From an uncultured Flavobacteriales bacterium (GTDB lineage: Bacteria; Bacteroidota; Bacteroidia; Flavobacteriales_E; Vicingaceae), in contig CALALS010000073.1 of assembly GCA_937925525.1 (NCBI GenBank), positions 1 through 17,147 of the forward strand: 17,147 nucleotides of DNA. Reading direction: 5' to 3'. Below the pieces are notes generated by a model. The model saw only the letters and a list, made by a program, of their open reading frames with translations. It made no database searches and was not told the DNA's origin. Positions 14,388 to 17,147 of the stretch are shown here, one piece after another; positions within the stretch are counted from its first letter, which is position 1; the number at the start of each line of letters is the position of its first letter. A program made the translations under genes and the position numbers.

Positions 14388-15278
14388 ATGAAAGAAAAAG
14401 TTCTAATAACAGGTGGTACTGGTTATGTAGGTATGCACTTATCGAATCTGTTACATCAAGAAGGATATGAAGTTATTCATCTAAGCAGAAATCCATCAAA
14501 TAACAACCGGTTCAAAACCTATTTTTGGGATGTTGAAAATCAAAAAATAGATACAAATGCTATTCATAATGTTGACCACATTATCCATTTAGCCGGAGCT
14601 GGAGTTTTTGATAAAAGCTGGACCAAAAAACGAAAACAAGAAATTATAAATAGTAGGGTTGACGCTGCAAACTTATTGTTTACTCACATTAAACCGCTAG
14701 AGATAAAACCTAAATCATTTATTTCTGCCTCTGGAGTGAACTATTACGGCACAAAAACATTAGAAAAAATATTCACAGAAGAAGACCAACCGGGTAACGA
14801 TTTTTTAGCTCATTGCTGTGTATTGTGGGAAAAGTCGGCTACTCAGTTTGAGCAGATTGGATTAAGAACTGTAAAATTACGAACAGGAATAGTAATTGGT
14901 GAAGAGAGCCAGATTGTAAAACAAATGCTACAACCCATTAAAATGGGGTTTGGCGCTGCTTTGGGTAAAGGAAGCCAATATCTACCTTGGATTCACATTG
15001 AAGATTTATGTCAGCTTTACCTAAAGGCAATTAAAGAAACCAATATGACTGGTGAATTCAATGCGGTTGCCCCTACACATATTACTAACAGTGAGCTAAC
15101 AAATAAATTGGCATCATCTGTCGGGAAAAAAATTTGGTTACCTAATATACCTTCTTGGGTATTGAAATTAGTGTTAGGAGAAAGAGCTGAAGTAATTTTA
15201 AACGGTAGCAGAGTAAGCTCTAAAAAAATTGAACAGTTAGGTTTTACATTCAAGTATAAGAATATGGTATTCAATTAA
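14388..15278 (+). CDS. TIGR01777-family NAD(P)-binding epimerase-like protein
   Basis: This 296-residue extended SDR protein belongs to the TIGR01777 (YfcH/SulA-like) family. The dinucleotide motif GGTGYVG is at 9-15, then DHIIHLAGAGVFDKSWTKKR (about 63-82), SASGVNYYG (about 113-121), LRTGIVIG (about 166-173) and YLPWIHIEDL near 198-207. As is usual for this family, the classic YxxxK is not evident; the site instead reads LAHCCVLWEKSA. Substrate and role are unknown; E. coli YfcH is likewise uncharacterised. It follows menE in the same direction after 32 bp and may be co-transcribed, although TATATTTA at 14365-14372 could be a weak -7 element. It ends directly before a hairpin terminator belonging mainly to the convergent gene. 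Confidence 0.88.
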   Translation: MKEKVLITGGTGYVGMHLSNLLHQEGYEVIHLSRNPSNNNRFKTYFWDVENQKIDTNAIHNVDHIIHLAGAGVFDKSWTKKRKQEIINSRVDAANLLFTHIKPLEIKPKSFISASGVNYYGTKTLEKIFTEEDQPGNDFLAHCCVLWEKSATQFEQIGLRTVKLRTGIVIGEESQIVKQMLQPIKMGFGAALGKGSQYLPWIHIEDLCQLYLKAIKETNMTGEFNAVAPTHITNSELTNKLASSVGKKIWLPNIPSWVLKLVLGERAEVILNGSRVSSKKIEQLGFTFKYKNMVFN

Positions 15279-15279
15279 A

Positions 15280-15309
15280 AAAGCCCCATCTTTCTTTAGA
15301 TGAGGCCTT
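15280..15309 (-). terminator. intrinsic terminator of the glycine-rich cargo gene
   Basis: On the minus strand AAGGCCTCATCT (from 15309 to 15298) pairs with AGATGGGGCTTT (15291 to 15280) around AAAGAA, giving twelve pairs including two G-U, followed by further T residues. The plus-strand reading has C-A mismatches and no T run after it, so it serves the minus-strand gene. It also lies immediately after the stop of the convergent TIGR01777-family gene. Confidence 0.7.
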
Positions 15310-15412
15310 AAGCTTGTTAGATTAAGAAATGATTTCTATAACCTAGATATTCTAAATACACTGGATGATTTATGATTATGAAGTTTGAGTAAATAAACTC
15401 CTTTACTTTCAT
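15302..15412 (-). repeat. 3' module repeat, copy 1 (C-terminal coding end plus downstream stretch)
   Basis: This stretch aligns without gaps to 17037-17147. By manual alignment there are about ten mismatches in 111 bases, and the last roughly 40 bases (coding side) are identical. It covers the final residues of the sorting domain, the stop and part of the terminator of the cargo gene. The second copy runs off the window edge, so the full repeat is longer. Confidence 0.8.
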
Positions 15413-16934
15413 TACCTAAATCAATAGTTATTTTATTATCAATAACATTTGATTTTTGTGTTACTATTCTTCCGTCTATTGAAGTAATGGTATAGTTAAC
15501 TGCTTCGTCATAGCTTCCCATATCTATGGTAAATAATCCATTAGTTGGGTTTGGATAGATGGAGATGTTTCCAAATTCATTTGGACTAATTCCTACATTG
15601 TTTATCATTTGACAAGCTGAAGTATCGGTACAACCATTTTTACTTACTACAACTGCGTAAGAACCATTGGTTGTTGCAGTATAGCTTTGGTTTGTTGCGC
15701 CACTAATTGCCATAAAGCTACTATCGCAATTTAACCACTGATAAGTAGCACCGGTTTCATTAGCTGTGAAAGTTGACAGGTTTCTGCTTACTGAAGTATC
15801 TACTCCTCCATTAACAGTAACAGTAAATGAGCATAATGCTGAATCTCCCTGTGAATTTTTAACCATATAAGTTTCTGTTGTAGTTCCTATTGGGAAAGTT
15901 GAACCACTTCCCAAACCGGAAATCATAGTTGTAGCTGTAGAGGATTTGTAGGTTATAACCACTTGTCCATTACCTGATTGTGTTCCACTTGAGAAATTTA
16001 TAGAAGTAAATAGATTATTGTCTACGTATGAAGAGCCACCGCCCCCACCGCCATTACATCCGCCACTTCCCGACATTCCTCCGCCTCCACCATAGTAGCC
16101 TCCGCCTCCGCCTCCGCCACCATTTCTGTTTGCGTAAGCACCACCATCTCCTCCAATTCCCAAAACACCAGCTGTTCCATAAGATCCTGTTCCTGAGCCA
16201 CCACCAGCTCCTCCATTATTAAGGCCTCCGCCTCCACCCCCACTACCATAAGGACCAGAAGCTCCTCCATTACACCCTCCAGCTAAAGAAGAAGCACAAG
16301 CACCTGAGGCTAATCCGCCTCCATAACCATAAGGAGAAGTGCAAAGTGTGCCAGCTCCTCCGTCACCTCCAGCAGGTGAATAGGAAGCTGTTCCTCCAGA
16401 ACCTCCACCTCCAGCAGCTACCATAATTCTAGAAGTTAACAAAGTATCTCCAGACCTTATATCTGAAGCACCACCTCCGCCTCCAGCTGAAGTGGTTGTT
16501 GGACCACTTCCACCAATACCTCCACCATTAAATCCGGCAGAAGGAACTCCTCCCTGCCCACCAACATAAACATAAAGTGTGTCTCCCTGATTAACTGCTA
16601 CTTTACCTATAGTATAAGCACCTTTTCCTGTGGTAAATCCACCATTTCCTCCTTCAGCACCCCATGACTCAATGGTAAGTGAGTCTACTCCGGCTGGGAC
16701 AATAAACATTTGCATAGCACCTGTAAAAGCTAAAGTGTCTGAAATTAAACCTCCACCACAAGAATCAATTCCTACAGGTATAGTATAGTTTACAACTGCT
16801 CCACATATTCCTGAATCGCTATTTACAGTAATATTTCCAGGACAGGATATACTTGGACATTGGGCGTTTGATTGAACCGCAAATCCAATAGCAGTTAAAA
16901 TACTTAATGATAATTTTAGTAATTGTTTCTTCAT
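15336..16934 (-). CDS. glycine-rich secreted protein with split HYR domain and type IX sorting domain
   Basis: This protein has 532 residues starting at ATG 16934; the frame is open 20 codons further upstream, but MKKQLLKLSLSILTAIGFA is a clear signal peptide cleaving near 24-25. Residues 30-59 look like the first half of an HYR domain (CPGNITVNSDSGICG and on to GIDSC). Residues about 60-333 are a glycine-rich region that opens like known secreted glycine-rich domains (TGAMQMFIVPAGVDSLTIES) and contains GGGGGASDIR as in ALK/LTK-type domains. Residues 334-375 look like the second half of the HYR domain (SGSTFPIGTTTETY, then ALCSFTVTV). An Ig/PKD-like segment (ATYQWLNCD to CTDTSACQ, about 396-441) follows. 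A type A type IX sorting domain ends the protein (ISIYPNPTNGLFTI at 457-470, GVYLLKL, FRISRL). It is predicted to be exported and anchored or released by the type IX system. Function is unknown; adhesion or matrix is a guess. Confidence 0.85.
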   Translation of the reverse strand: MKKQLLKLSLSILTAIGFAVQSNAQCPSISCPGNITVNSDSGICGAVVNYTIPVGIDSCGGGLISDTLAFTGAMQMFIVPAGVDSLTIESWGAEGGNGGFTTGKGAYTIGKVAVNQGDTLYVYVGGQGGVPSAGFNGGGIGGSGPTTTSAGGGGGASDIRSGDTLLTSRIMVAAGGGGSGGTASYSPAGGDGGAGTLCTSPYGYGGGLASGACASSLAGGCNGGASGPYGSGGGGGGLNNGGAGGGSGTGSYGTAGVLGIGGDGGAYANRNGGGGGGGGYYGGGGGMSGSGGCNGGGGGGSSYVDNNLFTSINFSSGTQSGNGQVVITYKSSTATTMISGLGSGSTFPIGTTTETYMVKNSQGDSALCSFTVTVNGGVDTSVSRNLSTFTANETGATYQWLNCDSSFMAISGATNQSYTATTNGSYAVVVSKNGCTDTSACQMINNVGISPNEFGNISIYPNPTNGLFTIDMGSYDEAVNYTITSIDGRIVTQKSNVIDNKITIDLGNESKGVYLLKLHNHKSSSVFRISRL

Positions 16935-16990
16935 CGTATGTTTTTTAGTTGGTTTTTGAAGTGAAAAGAAACAACAAAATATTATTTTGA

Positions 16991-17001
16991 GCAAAAATGT
17001 A
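16991..17001 (-). promoter_or_regulatory. possible -7 element of the glycine-rich gene
   Basis: On the minus strand TACATTTTTGC resembles TAnnTTTG with two extra T residues and lies 56 bases before ATG 16934, between the upstream paralogue's terminator and the start codon. The -33 element is not clear, so this is a weak call. Confidence 0.25.
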
Positions 17002-17018
17002 AAAGTCTTTTAGACAAA

Positions 17019-17044
17019 AAAGCCTCATCTAACGATGAGGCTTT
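17019..17044 (-). terminator. intrinsic terminator of the upstream paralogous cargo gene
   Basis: AAAGCCTCATC (17019-17029) and GATGAGGCTTT (17034-17044) are perfect eleven-base arms around TAAC. Read on the minus strand, the hairpin is followed by a T run (complement of AAAAAA at 17016-17021). It separates the paralogue ending at 17071 from the glycine-rich gene, so they are likely separate transcripts. It closely resembles the terminator at 15280-15309. Confidence 0.75.
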
Positions 17045-17147
17045 GAGTTTATTAGATTAAGAAGTGATTTTTATAACCTGGTTATTCTAAATACACTTGA
17101 TGATTTGTGATTATGAAGTTTGAGTAAATAAACTCCTTTACTTTCAT
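17037..17147 (-). repeat. 3' module repeat, copy 2 (runs off the right edge)
   Basis: This is the gap-free partner of 15302-15412, offset by 1735 bases, with about ten mismatches concentrated in and around the stop and terminator. The coding side is nearly identical up to the window edge. Confidence 0.8.
17071..17147 (-). CDS. C-terminal end of a second type IX secreted protein (partial)
   Basis: Only the last 24 codons and a stop (TAA at 17071-17073) are in the window; the gene continues beyond the right edge. The visible residues, ESKGVYLLKLHNHKSSSVFR then ITRL, differ from the end of the neighbouring glycine-rich protein at one position only (Thr for Ser). This is the end of a type IX sorting domain, so the gene encodes another exported cargo protein. 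Whether the rest is also glycine-rich cannot be seen. It has its own perfect hairpin terminator just downstream. Confidence 0.8.
   Translation of the reverse strand, partial: ESKGVYLLKLHNHKSSSVFRITRL

Noticed and set aside
16022..16270. Open frames on both strands within the glycine-rich region
   Set aside because: They are by-products of GGN-rich codons; their products are low-complexity (Glu/Ala/Val- or His/Leu-rich) without domain features.
16020..16560. Repeated CCTCC/GGAGG pattern as a possible CRISPR or tandem repeat array
   Set aside because: The pattern follows glycine codons in an intact reading frame, with no regular repeat-spacer periodicity.

Overview
The window reads as a chromosomal segment of a low-GC Bacteroidota bacterium, probably from the Flavobacteriales (the family is not settled). 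Three things point there. A cargo protein and its truncated paralogue carry type IX secretion C-terminal sorting domains. Start-proximal promoters resemble the Bacteroidota -7 element TAnnTTTG. The gene families are typical of the phylum (DUF2851, PspC, the secreted protein often labelled asparagine synthetase B, and a menaquinone block menA-menC-menE). No phage, transposon, CRISPR, tRNA or rRNA was seen, and no gap between genes exceeds 300 bp.

Left part (1-3654, all +): the C-terminus of an SPFH/Band-7-like membrane protein, a DUF2851 protein and a small PspC-domain membrane protein form a tight cluster. An RmlD-like reductase with its own promoter follows. Next comes a compact run of ybjQ, a previously easy-to-miss 44-codon single-pass membrane protein that overlaps the ybjQ stop, and an SRPBCC/AHSA1-type protein.

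Middle (3660-11323): on the minus strand lie a secreted GATase1-like protein and the replicative helicase dnaB. Divergent from dnaB are a lipoprotein, a SpoIIE-type phosphatase sensor broken into two frames by an apparent frameshift, and a TerC-family membrane protein. TerC converges on accA through a hairpin that contains both stop codons.

Right part (11398-17147): menA, menC and menE overlap or nearly abut and make late menaquinone-pathway enzymes. A TIGR01777 SDR protein follows. On the minus strand there is then a glycine-rich secreted protein whose HYR domain appears split by a large glycine-rich insertion. The right edge holds the last 24 residues of a near-identical paralogue, so this is a tandem family of type IX cargo genes.

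I see no obvious new defence or biosynthetic system. The most interesting leads are the split HYR domain, the shared 3' module of the tandem cargo genes, the SSB-like acidic tip on DnaB, the nuclease-like and cysteine patterns in DUF2851, and the unannotated 44-aa membrane protein.
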